Shown: in pieces, positions 1-6,681 of the stretch
How the letters are laid out: each line of letters begins with the position of its first letter
How positions within the stretch are numbered: the first letter of the stretch is position 1
Assembly: GCA_934085975.1 (NCBI GenBank)
Contig: CAKOHT010000020.1
Coordinates: forward strand, 1 to 12,163
Direction of reading: 5' to 3'
DNA length: 12,163 nt
Source of the DNA: an uncultured Cetobacterium sp.
Lineage (GTDB): Bacteria > Fusobacteriota > Fusobacteriia > Fusobacteriales > Fusobacteriaceae
Program-made: the position numbers and the translations under genes
The notes under the pieces: generated by a model
The model's database searches: none
What the model was told of the DNA's origin: nothing
Seen by the model: the letters and a program-made list of their open reading frames with translations, nothing else

Positions 1-75
1 TGGTACCCCGTAGGGGAATCGAACCCCTGTTTATAGAGTGAAAATCTATTGTCCTTACCACTGAACGAACGGGGC
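1..75 (-). tRNA. tRNA-Glu, anticodon TTC
   Basis: On the minus strand the sequence folds as a full tRNA. The acceptor arm is GCCCCGT with ACGGGGT (first pair G-U), followed by discriminator A and an encoded CCA at 1-3. The T arm is AGGGG/CCCCT around the TTCGATT loop. The anticodon stem ATAGA/TCTAT encloses the loop TTTTCAC, which reads TTC (decodes GAA/GAG). It lies 20 bases downstream of tRNA-Gly and probably shares its transcript. The gene reaches the window edge but appears complete. Confidence 0.95.
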
Positions 76-95
76 AGGTGTACCAATTATTTTGT

Positions 96-171
96 TGGAG
101 CGGGAGACGAGGGTCGAACTCGCGACATTCAGCTTGGAAGGCTGACGCTCTACCAACTGAGCTACTCCCGC
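96..171 (-). tRNA. tRNA-Gly, anticodon TCC
   Basis: Minus-strand cloverleaf. The acceptor arm GCGGGAG pairs with CTCCCGC, followed by discriminator T and an encoded CCA at 96-98. The D arm has GCTC with the usual GTTGGTA loop, and the T arm contains GTTCGAC. The anticodon stem TCAGC/GCTGA encloses CTTCCAA, which reads TCC (decodes GGA/GGG). It is the first tRNA after the promoter at 184-212. Confidence 0.96.
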
Positions 172-183
172 AATCACAAAAGT

Positions 184-212
184 ATAGTATCATAATCTAA
201 AAAAAATGTCAA
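184..212 (-). promoter_or_regulatory. Promoter of the tRNA-Gly/tRNA-Glu transcript
   Basis: Reading the minus strand, a perfect -35 TTGACA (207-212) is followed by a 17-base spacer and -10 TACTAT (184-189), with an extended -10 TG in front. The predicted start, near 177, lies a few bases before the mature 5' end of tRNA-Gly, as expected for a short-leader tRNA transcript. Confidence 0.85.
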
Positions 213-230
213 TGCAATTTTTTAAAAAAT

Positions 231-255
231 AAAAAGCCAATGGTTTTGGCTTTTT
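231..255 (-). terminator. Intrinsic terminator downstream of hflX
   Basis: A 10-bp perfect stem (AAAAAGCCAA at 231-240 with TTGGCTTTTT at 246-255) has a 5-base loop. On the minus strand it is followed by an AT-rich, T-rich tail running into 220-230. It separates hflX from the tRNA promoter immediately downstream. The A/T-flanked stem is symmetric and could act on either strand. Confidence 0.85.
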
Positions 256-271
256 ACTTGAAATATATGGT

Positions 272-2065
272 TTAAATTTCTTTTATAATGAAGTTGGCAC
301 ATTTATTGTAGATTTCATCACTGACAGTAGCAACGATTAGTGTTCCATCAGCTTCGTAAGATTCACTTTCGATAATAGCATTTCTATGTAAGTAAGCATT
401 AATTGAAGTATCTGAATATGGAATTAAAAGCTCTACTCTTTTCATTGTTCTAGGTAAAGATGTTGTAATTTTATCCATTAATAAATCGATATTAATTTCA
501 TTTTTAGCACTAATTTCAACAATATCCATATGGCTATATAATTCTTTTAATTTTTCAATTTGTTCCTCAGTAGCTACATCACATTTATTTAAAGCAAGTA
601 TAGTTGGTTTATCGATTGCACCTAATTCTGTTAAGACATTTTCAACAGACTTAATTTGCTGAACAACAGTGTCACTTGAAGCATCAACTAAATGAACAAG
701 TAAATCAGAAAAAATAACTTCTTCTAATGTAGATTTAAAGGCTTCGATTAAATCATGAGGAAGTTTTCTAACAAATCCAACAGTATCAGTTAAAGCAGTA
801 ACTCTTTTATCTGGAAGAATCATAGTTCTAGTAGTAGCATCTAAAGTTGCAAAAAGCATATTTTCAGCAAAAACTGCTTCCTTTTTAACAGTATTATCAC
901 TTGGATACATTTCTACAAGAAGATTTCTAAGTGTTGACTTTCCTACATTGGTATACCCTACTAAAGAAACTCTAGGAATACCCGAACTTTCTCTTTTAGT
1001 TCTTTGAAGAGCTCTAATTTTTTTTATTTTTTCTAATTCTTGTCTGAGAGCAAAGATTTCATCTTTAATTCTTCTTCTATCTATCTCTAACTTTTTTTCT
1101 CCAGGTCCTTTAGTTCCAATTCCTCCACCAGTTCTAGACATGATGCTACCTAAACCAATAAGTCTCTGGCTTCTATATTTAAGTTGTGCCAATTCAACCT
1201 GTATTTTAGCCTCTCTAGTTCTAGCTCTTCTAGCAAAGATTTCAAGAATAAGGATTGTTCTATCAATAACCTTACAACCTGTAACGGCCTCTAAATTTTT
1301 GATTTGAACTCCACTTAACTCCTCGTCAAAAATTATTAAATTAGTATTTTTAATTTGTCTCAACAGAGCTAACTCTCTGACTTTACCGCTACCGATATAG
1401 AAAATATTATCAATTTTTTTTATTTTTTGAAAAATTCGACCAGCAACACTAACGTCGCAAGCTCTAGCTAATTCCTCTAGTTCGTCTAAACTCTCCTCAG
1501 AGTCGACACCAACAACAATAGCATATTCACTATCATCTTCAACAACATCACTTTTTCTGAGGTCGGATTCAATTTCTAAAACTTTGTCCAAATAATCCAT
1601 TGGCATAATTTTATCTAGAGATAAATTTTCAATCTCTTCGTAAGTAAGTTCTTGATTTTCTATTTTACAATATCCTATATTTATTCCCGTTATCTCTGTT
1701 TCTCCAACACCGATAGCTAATATAGCATCCAATTTTAATTTTAATAAGGCTGAAATATCAATCATAGAAAGTTTAGAATATCCATTGGGATGAGTATGAA
1801 TAACCTTAACTCCACTTAATTTCTTACTAGAGATTGCTAAAATAGGAAGTTCAACACTGTTACTGTCTCCAATAGCAACCTCCAATACTTTTCCTTTTCT
1901 ATCAATTGAAACACTAATTTCACGATTTACAATCCTAGTTATATCAGTCATAAGTGCAACAATTTCAGGACTAACAAGTTTTCCCTTCTCAACAGTCATA
2001 CTATAAATAGTGTTTAATTCTGCTAAAATAGAATCTCTAACTCCTTCAACATTACCTTTTATCAT
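272..2065 (-). CDS. hflX: Ribosome-associated GTPase HflX with an N-terminal JAMM/RadC-like domain
   Basis: The protein has 597 residues; typical HflX has about 420-430. The C-terminal part is classic HflX: the HflX N-domain (roughly 180-360, with the glycine-rich loop TGGGIGTKGPGE) followed by a GTPase domain. GTPase motifs are P-loop GYTNVGKST (370-378), DTVGF (from D427), NKCD (493-496) and a later SAK. HflX proteins bind the 50S subunit and split or rescue stalled ribosomes under stress. The extra first ~165 residues contain H90-T-H92-P-N-G then S100 and D103, which matches HxH-x7-SxxD of JAMM metalloproteases and RadC. E49 sits in an E-x-x-V-x-x-D-like strand where the JAMM glutamate would be. 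Translation starts at ATG 2065, with AAGGA eight bases upstream. The gene is divergent from the symporter gene, with its own promoter and terminator. HflX identity is certain. Metal binding or peptidase activity of the extension is inference. Confidence 0.95.
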   Translation of the reverse strand: MIKGNVEGVRDSILAELNTIYSMTVEKGKLVSPEIVALMTDITRIVNREISVSIDRKGKVLEVAIGDSNSVELPILAISSKKLSGVKVIHTHPNGYSKLSMIDISALLKLKLDAILAIGVGETEITGINIGYCKIENQELTYEEIENLSLDKIMPMDYLDKVLEIESDLRKSDVVEDDSEYAIVVGVDSEESLDELEELARACDVSVAGRIFQKIKKIDNIFYIGSGKVRELALLRQIKNTNLIIFDEELSGVQIKNLEAVTGCKVIDRTILILEIFARRARTREAKIQVELAQLKYRSQRLIGLGSIMSRTGGGIGTKGPGEKKLEIDRRRIKDEIFALRQELEKIKKIRALQRTKRESSGIPRVSLVGYTNVGKSTLRNLLVEMYPSDNTVKKEAVFAENMLFATLDATTRTMILPDKRVTALTDTVGFVRKLPHDLIEAFKSTLEEVIFSDLLVHLVDASSDTVVQQIKSVENVLTELGAIDKPTILALNKCDVATEEQIEKLKELYSHMDIVEISAKNEINIDLLMDKITTSLPRTMKRVELLIPYSDTSINAYLHRNAIIESESYEADGTLIVATVSDEIYNKCANFIIKEI

Positions 2066-2107
2066 ATTTCACATCCTTGGTTTTAATATAATTAAATTTT
2101 CATACTA

Positions 2108-2136
2108 ATTTTACTACATATATATGAAAAATACAA
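2108..2136 (-). promoter_or_regulatory. Putative hflX promoter
   Basis: On the minus strand, TTGTAT (2131-2136), a 17-base spacer and TAAAAT (2108-2113) form a plausible housekeeping promoter about 40 bases upstream of the hflX start. The surrounding DNA is very AT-rich, so chance matches are likely. Spacing and position favour it. Confidence 0.5.
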
Positions 2137-2170
2137 ATTTAATAGTATTTATACAAAAAAAGTTGTAGAT

Positions 2171-2200
2171 TTGATGAAAATGTAGTATTAATTATATTAT
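2171..2200 (+). promoter_or_regulatory. Putative promoter of the symporter gene
   Basis: TTGATG (2171-2176) is followed by TATTAT (2195-2200, 18-base spacer) or the overlapping TATATT (2193-2198, 16-base spacer), about 40 bases before the symporter ATG. It is the best candidate on the plus strand of this divergent intergenic region. The match is only moderate in an AT-rich background. Confidence 0.4.
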
Positions 2201-2240
2201 TGATTACTTTATAAACAAACTTAAAAATTGGGAGGAAAAA

Positions 2241-3437
2241 ATGAGAAAAATAGGTCTTTTACCAAAATTGATTTTAGCAATTATAATTGGTATTGGAGTA
2301 GGTATGTTAGGCATGGAGGTACCAATAAGGTCATTAGCCACATTTAATGGTATTTTTGGAAACTTTTTAAAATTTTCAATACCACTTATCATAGTTGGGT
2401 TTGTGGCACCGGGAATTGGTGAATTAGGAACTGGAGCAGGTAAACTATTGGGAATTACAACAGGGATAGCATACATATCGACAGTTTTAGCTGGCTCATT
2501 TACATATTTTGTAAATACAGCAGTATTTAAGATGCTTTTAAAAACAGGTTCAATGTTGGAAACAGCGGATAATCCAGAGCATGCATTATTATCAGGATAT
2601 TTAACAATAAATATGCCACCGATAATGGATGTAATGACAGCACTGTTAATAGCTTTTATTTTAGGAATAGGAATTGCAATCGTAAAAGGGAATGCAATGA
2701 GAAACGTAATGAATGAGTTTCAAAAAGTTGTAGAAGCAATTATTAAAAGTATAATTATTCCATTTTTACCATTGCACATAGCTGGAATATTTGCAAATAT
2801 GACTTATGCTGGGCAAGTTGCAACAATATTGACAGTATTCTCTAAAGTGTTTGGTGTAATTATTTTACTACATCTGACAGTTTTATTAATACTTTACTTT
2901 ATTGCTGGAGGAATGGTAGGAGCAAATCCAATTAAACTGTTAAAGACTATGTTACCGGCATATTTTACTGCTATTGGAACACAGTCCTCAGCTGCTACTA
3001 TACCTGTAACACTGAATCAAACTAAAGAAAATGGTGTAAATATGGGGATTGCAGAATTTGTTGTGCCTCTTTGTGCAACAATACATCTTTCAGGTAGTAC
3101 AATAACTTTGGTAAGTTGTGCTATGGCAATAATGATGTTAAATGGAATGACTATCGCTTTTGGAACAATGTTTGGATTTATATTAATGCTTGGAGTTACA
3201 ATGGTTGCTGCACCAGGAGTTCCTGGAGGAGCAGTTATGGCTGCATTGGGAATTATTGAAACAATGCTAGGGTTCCCACCAACATTGACATCTATAATGA
3301 TAGCCCTTTATTTGGCACAAGATAGTTTTGGAACAGCATGTAATGTAACTGGAGATGGAGCGATAGCTATTATTGTAAATAAAATTGCAGGATTCAAACT
3401 TGAAAAAAACTCAAAAGAAATTTTCGACAATATTTAG
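2241..3437 (+). CDS. Dicarboxylate/amino acid:cation symporter (DAACS, SLC1-type)
   Basis: A 398-residue integral membrane protein with many hydrophobic segments and the two re-entrant/TM signatures of the glutamate transporter fold. These are GTQSSAATIPVT (the serine-rich HP1 loop) and, in the last helix, D361..N368-V-T-G-D372, matching D394...N401-VTG-D405 of the archaeal homologue GltPh. Members import amino acids or dicarboxylates with Na+ or H+. The position equivalent to GltPh R397, which holds the acidic side chain of aspartate, is G364 here, and the NMDGT motif of TM7 is replaced by HLSGST. Both changes argue against an acidic substrate and make a neutral substrate (for example serine/threonine, as in SstT) more likely. 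This is inference. The start is ATG 2241 after GGGAGG. The gene stands alone between its promoter region and the terminator at 3476-3506. Confidence 0.9.
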   Translation: MRKIGLLPKLILAIIIGIGVGMLGMEVPIRSLATFNGIFGNFLKFSIPLIIVGFVAPGIGELGTGAGKLLGITTGIAYISTVLAGSFTYFVNTAVFKMLLKTGSMLETADNPEHALLSGYLTINMPPIMDVMTALLIAFILGIGIAIVKGNAMRNVMNEFQKVVEAIIKSIIIPFLPLHIAGIFANMTYAGQVATILTVFSKVFGVIILLHLTVLLILYFIAGGMVGANPIKLLKTMLPAYFTAIGTQSSAATIPVTLNQTKENGVNMGIAEFVVPLCATIHLSGSTITLVSCAMAIMMLNGMTIAFGTMFGFILMLGVTMVAAPGVPGGAVMAALGIIETMLGFPPTLTSIMIALYLAQDSFGTACNVTGDGAIAIIVNKIAGFKLEKNSKEIFDNI

Positions 3438-3475
3438 TATCTAAAAACGAAATTTTCAGTAAAAGTATGAGTTAG

Positions 3476-3506
3476 AAGGGGGTGTTGAAAAAAACACCTC
3501 TTTTTT
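3476..3506 (+). terminator. Intrinsic terminator of the symporter gene
   Basis: GGTGTT (3481-3486) pairs with AACACC (3493-3498). The stem is extended outward by G-T, G-C, G-T and A-T pairs, and a run of six T residues (3501-3506) follows. It lies about 40 bases after the stop codon. Confidence 0.88.
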
Positions 3507-3570
3507 ATATTATAAAATTTTTTTTTATGTAAAAAATGTGTAAATTTTAAGTTAAAAAATAGTTTTTTAT

Positions 3571-3599
3571 TTTACATTTATTAAAATACGTGTTAGAAT
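3571..3599 (+). promoter_or_regulatory. Promoter of the Na/Pi cotransporter gene
   Basis: TTTACA (3571-3576), an exact 17-base spacer and TAGAAT (3594-3599) with an extended -10 TGT (3591-3593). The start would be near 3606, leaving a leader of about 55 bases before ATG 3661. No Pho-box-like direct repeats are obvious next to it. The stretch 3507-3570 upstream is only AT-rich and holds nothing I recognise. Confidence 0.75.
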
Positions 3600-3660
3600 T
3601 TATCGGATTGACTATTTAAGCAAAAAATTGAAATAAAAAAGTAAAAGTTTAGGAGGAAAA

Positions 3661-5292
3661 ATGTACTTAGATATCTTTTTTAAGGTTCTAGGAGGACTGG
3701 GTCTGTTTTTATATGGAATGGAGAACATGTCTAAAGGAATGCAAAAAATGGCAGGAGAGAGATTGAAAAAAATTCTTGCTATGCTGACAACAAACCGTTT
3801 TATGGCAATAGGAATGGGAGTGTTTGTAACAGCACTAGTTCAATCTTCATCTGTAAGTACTGTAATGACAATAGGTTTTGTTAACGCATCGCTATTGACA
3901 TTAAAACAAGCACTAGGGGTAATACTAGGAGCAAATATAGGAACGACAATAACTGGATGGATACTAGTTTTAAAAATAGGGATATACGGGCTTCCAATGG
4001 CTGGAGCAGCAGCAATTTCAACAATGTTCTTTACAAGCGAAAAGGCAAGAACAAGAGCAATGGCGATTATGGGATTGGGACTTATATTCTTTGGACTAGA
4101 ATTGATGAGTGATGGTCTAAAACCATTGAGATCACTGCCAGAGTTCGTATCTCTTTTTCACGCATTTACAGCAAATACATATTTTGGAGTATTAAAAGCA
4201 GCAGCAGTTGGTGCTTTACTTACAGCAGTTGTACAATCCTCTTCAGCAACATTAGGGATTACAATAACATTAGCTGTACAGGGACTAATTGACTATCCAA
4301 CTGCGGTAGCACTAGTTTTAGGAGAGAATGTAGGAACAACAATAACAGCTTTATTAGCATCATTAAATGCCACAGCAAATGCGAAAAGAGCAGCCTATGC
4401 CCATACAATAATTAATATTGTAGGAGTTTTATGGGCGACGACAATATTTAGATTTTACTTAGGATTCTTAGAACATATTTTAGATCCTGATAATAATTTA
4501 ACAGCAGCTATCGCAACAGCTCACACAATGTTTAATATTCTTAATGTATGTTTATTTATACCATTTATAGGATATTTAGCTGACTTTTTATGTAAAGTTG
4601 TAAAGTCAGATTCTCGAATTGCAAAGGAGAGAGTAACACATTTGGATATTTTGATGGCGGATACACCATCAGTAGTAGTTGAACAGACACAAAAAGAGAT
4701 TTTAATTATGGGAACTCATATAAAAGATATATTTACCAAATTGGACAATGTTCTTGCGGGAAGAGAGAAGCTAGATAATCAAGTTGAAAAGATAGAGAAG
4801 CTAGAAGACACATTAGATTTATTCCAAAAAGAGATATCGGATGTAAATTTCCATATTTTAAGTAAAACGTTGGATTATACAAATGCTGAAGACACTAGAG
4901 AAAATCTGCAAACTTGTGATGAATATGAAACTGTGAGTGACTACTTGTTGAGAATTGCTAAGACAATGAAAAAAATGCAGGATAATGGAATTGAGTTGAG
5001 CGAATATAAGAGAGCCACGTTGAATGAATTACACAATAATGTTGAAGAGTTGTTTGATGATATAAATAGAGCTTATGAATTAAGAGATAGAGATTTATTT
5101 ATGGCGACAATAAAAAAATGCAATTTTATAAAAGAAGAATACAAAAGAGCAAGAGCGGAACACTTGGAACACGTTTCAGAAAATATAATGCCAGCTATGC
5201 TAAGTACAGGATATATGGATATCTTAAACAACTATAGAAGAATAAAAGATCATCTATACAATATAGTTGAAGTTTTTGCAAAAATAAACTAA
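3661..5292 (+). CDS. Na+/phosphate cotransporter family protein with C-terminal PhoU-like domain
   Basis: A 543-residue membrane protein of the NptA/YjbB (Na/Pi cotransporter II-related) family. It shows the inverted-repeat signature of the fold: QSSS at 61-64 followed by GANIGTT at 90-96, and again QSSS at 192-195 followed by GENVGTT at 221-227. About eight hydrophobic segments occupy the first ~315 residues. The remaining ~210 residues are charged and helical with heptad-like stretches, as in the PhoU-like cytoplasmic tail of bacterial members. The family moves phosphate coupled to Na+; in Escherichia coli YjbB this is associated with phosphate export, so the direction cannot be read from sequence. 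The start is ATG 3661 with AGGAGG five bases upstream, behind its own promoter. A hairpin follows the stop codon. Confidence 0.92.
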   Translation: MYLDIFFKVLGGLGLFLYGMENMSKGMQKMAGERLKKILAMLTTNRFMAIGMGVFVTALVQSSSVSTVMTIGFVNASLLTLKQALGVILGANIGTTITGWILVLKIGIYGLPMAGAAAISTMFFTSEKARTRAMAIMGLGLIFFGLELMSDGLKPLRSLPEFVSLFHAFTANTYFGVLKAAAVGALLTAVVQSSSATLGITITLAVQGLIDYPTAVALVLGENVGTTITALLASLNATANAKRAAYAHTIINIVGVLWATTIFRFYLGFLEHILDPDNNLTAAIATAHTMFNILNVCLFIPFIGYLADFLCKVVKSDSRIAKERVTHLDILMADTPSVVVEQTQKEILIMGTHIKDIFTKLDNVLAGREKLDNQVEKIEKLEDTLDLFQKEISDVNFHILSKTLDYTNAEDTRENLQTCDEYETVSDYLLRIAKTMKKMQDNGIELSEYKRATLNELHNNVEELFDDINRAYELRDRDLFMATIKKCNFIKEEYKRARAEHLEHVSENIMPAMLSTGYMDILNNYRRIKDHLYNIVEVFAKIN

Positions 5293-5295
5293 GAT
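5267..5295 (+). promoter_or_regulatory. Weak candidate promoter for the class V aminotransferase gene
   Basis: TTGAAG (5267-5272), a 17-base spacer and TAAGAT (5290-5295), each four of six to consensus, lie at the end of the cotransporter gene. A start near 5302 would fall inside the hairpin at 5296-5319, so the new transcript would not form that hairpin. Evidence is weak. Readthrough from the upstream gene is the alternative. Confidence 0.25.
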
Positions 5296-5329
5296 AAGAG
5301 GGAGGAGGAATCCTCTCTTTATTATTTTT
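5296..5329 (+). terminator. Possible weak terminator after the Na/Pi cotransporter gene
   Basis: AAGAGGG (5296-5302) can pair with CTCTCTT (5313-5319), including one G-T pair, around a 10-base loop. An interrupted T tract follows to 5329. The next gene's Shine-Dalgarno starts at 5331, leaving no room for a separate promoter after the hairpin. It may therefore terminate only partially. Confidence 0.5.
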
Positions 5330-5343
5330 AAGAGGAGAAATGT

Positions 5344-6471
5344 ATGAAGACATATTATTTTGATAACTCAGCAACAAGCTCGCCGAAACCAGAAAGAGTT
5401 TTAAGGGCTTTAGATTTAAGTGTAAGAGAGTACAATGCAAACCCAGGAAGAGCAGGGTATAGAAAAGCTGTAGAGACTGGAAGAAAAATCTATGAAGTGA
5501 GAGAGAAAATAGCACAATTTTTTAATGTAAAAAATAGTTTAAATATAGCATTTACAGCGAATGCAACAGAATCTTTAAACTTCGCAATAAAGGGAGGAAT
5601 TCCTGAAAAATCACACGTGATAACAACTAATTTTGAACATAACTCTGTTTTAAGACCGCTATTTTATATGCGAGATGAGAAAGAGATAAAATTAACTTTT
5701 GTTAACACGTATGATGAAATAGAAAAAAAAATAACTTCAGAGACAAAAGCTGTTGTAATTAACCATATATCCAATGTGAATGGAACAGTACAAGATATAG
5801 ATGTCATTGGAAAAATATGTAAAAAATATAATCTTTTATTTATATTGGACGCTTCTCAAAGCGCAGGATATTCATATATAGATATGGAAAAATATAATAT
5901 TGATATACTGTGTTTAACAGGACATAAATCACTTTTTGGAATACAGGGAATAGGGGCAATTTGCTTAAAAGAGGGAGTGGAAATTAGACCACTTTTAGAA
6001 GGAGGAACAGGAAGTTTTTCAAAACTTTTAAGGCAACCAAAAGAGATGCCAGAACTTTTGGAGGCAGGAACGCTAAATACTCCTGGAATAATGAGTTTAG
6101 GAGCTGGAATAGACTTTATAAATAAAATTGGACTAGATAAAATAAGAGAGCACGAAAATAGATTGAGTGAAAGATTTTTAAGTGGTTTAAAAGATATAGA
6201 AAAAATAAAAGTTTATAAAAGTTTAACAAATGAGCAAGGTCCTGTCATAAGTTTAAATATAGATGGAGTTGATAGCGGGGATTTAGCTCAAATTTTAGAT
6301 GAAGAGTTTGGTATTTTTGTGAGGTCTGGCTTTCACTGTGCACCTCTAGCTCATAAAACTATTGGAACTTATGAACAGGGAGCGGTAAGATTTTCTTTTG
6401 GATATTTTAATACATATGAAGAGATTGAGTTTGCACTATCTGTGTTAAAAAATATAGCTTTACAAATTTAA
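5344..6471 (+). CDS. Class V aminotransferase, cysteine desulfurase-like
   Basis: A 375-residue PLP enzyme of the cysteine desulfurase-like class V aminotransferase family (group with a short, cytosolic, SufS/Csd-like architecture). Visible marks are N-terminal YFDNSATS, the PLP-stacking region with HISNVNGT, the cofactor aspartate in ILDASQSAG, the Schiff-base lysine K195 in TGHKS, and the candidate persulfide cysteine C332 in RSGFHCAP. These would support removal of sulfur (or selenium) from cysteine or selenocysteine. No scaffold (sufU, iscU) or thiamine/tRNA-thiolation gene is adjacent, so the sulfur acceptor is unknown. The start is ATG 5344 after AGAGGAG; an out-of-frame ATG at 5340 ends after a few codons. 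The pyr promoter's -35 lies inside the last codons of this gene and the -10 just beyond its stop. The gene's neighbourhood to pyr therefore looks incidental. Confidence 0.9.
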   Translation: MKTYYFDNSATSSPKPERVLRALDLSVREYNANPGRAGYRKAVETGRKIYEVREKIAQFFNVKNSLNIAFTANATESLNFAIKGGIPEKSHVITTNFEHNSVLRPLFYMRDEKEIKLTFVNTYDEIEKKITSETKAVVINHISNVNGTVQDIDVIGKICKKYNLLFILDASQSAGYSYIDMEKYNIDILCLTGHKSLFGIQGIGAICLKEGVEIRPLLEGGTGSFSKLLRQPKEMPELLEAGTLNTPGIMSLGAGIDFINKIGLDKIREHENRLSERFLSGLKDIEKIKVYKSLTNEQGPVISLNIDGVDSGDLAQILDEEFGIFVRSGFHCAPLAHKTIGTYEQGAVRFSFGYFNTYEEIEFALSVLKNIALQI

Positions 6472-6487
6472 AGAGGTGTGATATACT
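6459..6487 (+). promoter_or_regulatory. Promoter of the pyr operon
   Basis: TTTACA (6459-6464), an exact 17-base spacer and TATACT (6482-6487), preceded by the extended -10 TGA (6479-6481). The -35 lies within the end of the upstream coding sequence, whose stop is at 6469-6471. A start near 6494 gives a leader of about 160 bases to the end of the attenuator T tract, close in scale to the enterobacterial pyrBI leader. The initially transcribed bases are A/G-rich without a U run, so UTP-sensitive stuttering at the start site is not suggested. Confidence 0.82.
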
Positions 6488-6520
6488 TTCAAAAGTGTAA
6501 AAAAATAAGGAGGAGAGAGA

Positions 6521-6637
6521 TTGAAAAAATTGTTAAGTATTTTTGGATTGAAAAAAGAAAAAAAGAAAAAAACATTATTTTCATTATTTTTATCTTTTAA
6601 ATTTAATATATGGAATAGAAGTTACATTAATTTGTAA
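6521..6637 (+). CDS. pyr operon leader peptide (38 aa, UUG start)
   Basis: A short ORF opens with TTG 6521, seven bases after a strong AAGGAGG (6507-6513), and runs 38 codons to TAA 6635-6637. The product has a lysine cluster (residues 11-17, KKEKKKK), then a hydrophobic Leu/Phe/Ser stretch (LFSLFLSFKF, 19-28), and ends ...NRSYINL. The last eight codons and the stop lie inside the attenuator hairpin. A translating ribosome that reaches this region would prevent the hairpin from folding. This is the arrangement of the enterobacterial pyrBI leader peptide PyrL: low UTP makes RNA polymerase pause in a U-rich stretch, the ribosome catches up, and termination is blocked. The peptide shows no evident homology to PyrL; likeness is in layout. 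Function probably resides in its translation, not its sequence. Expression is inferred from the ribosome binding site and architecture. Confidence 0.78.
   Translation: MKKLLSIFGLKKEKKKKTLFSLFLSFKFNIWNRSYINL
6575..6604 (+). promoter_or_regulatory. U-rich putative RNA polymerase pause region of the pyr attenuator
   Basis: Twenty-one of 30 bases are T in this stretch, which ends eight bases before the terminator hairpin. In the pyrBI model, such a tract makes elongation slow when UTP is scarce, which lets the leader ribosome close up behind the polymerase. The preceding 25 bases are A-rich (lysine codons), so the composition switch is sharp. The pausing role is inferred from position and analogy. 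Confidence 0.6.
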
Positions 6638-6657
6638 TTTCTATTCCTTTTTTTTTT
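6612..6657 (+). terminator. Attenuator terminator of the pyr operon
   Basis: A 14-bp stem (GGAATAGAAGTTAC at 6612-6625 with GTAATTTCTATTCC at 6634-6647, one G-T pair) encloses an 8-base loop and is followed by ten consecutive T residues (6648-6657). It lies between the promoter and pyrB, with the leader stop codon inside the 3' arm, and so would end transcription before the operon unless disrupted. No competing antiterminator or PyrR-type binding hairpin is evident upstream, which favours ribosome-mediated control. Confidence 0.92.
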
Positions 6658-6681
6658 AACTAAAATTATTAAGGAGGAAAA

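Noticed and set aside
5340..5363. ATG at 5340 as the aminotransferase start
   Set aside because: It is out of frame and meets a stop after a few codons. ATG 5344 opens the conserved YFDNSAT N-terminus.
5195..5515. Minus-strand open frame across the end of the Na/Pi cotransporter gene and the start of the aminotransferase gene
   Set aside because: It is antisense to two clear genes, has low-complexity Leu/Phe/Ser composition and no ribosome binding site. Other minus-strand frames under the symporter and the pyr genes (for example 2204-2476, 7395-7685, 8171-8437) were rejected for the same reasons.
6488..6500. UTP-sensitive reiterative initiation as in E. coli pyrBI
   Set aside because: The bases around the predicted start (AAAAGTG) contain no U run for polymerase stuttering.
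6472..6681. PyrR-binding or riboswitch-type leader
   Set aside because: I could not find a competing antiterminator hairpin or a recognisable PyrR RNA motif. The only strong structure is the terminator itself, and it overlaps a well-started ORF.
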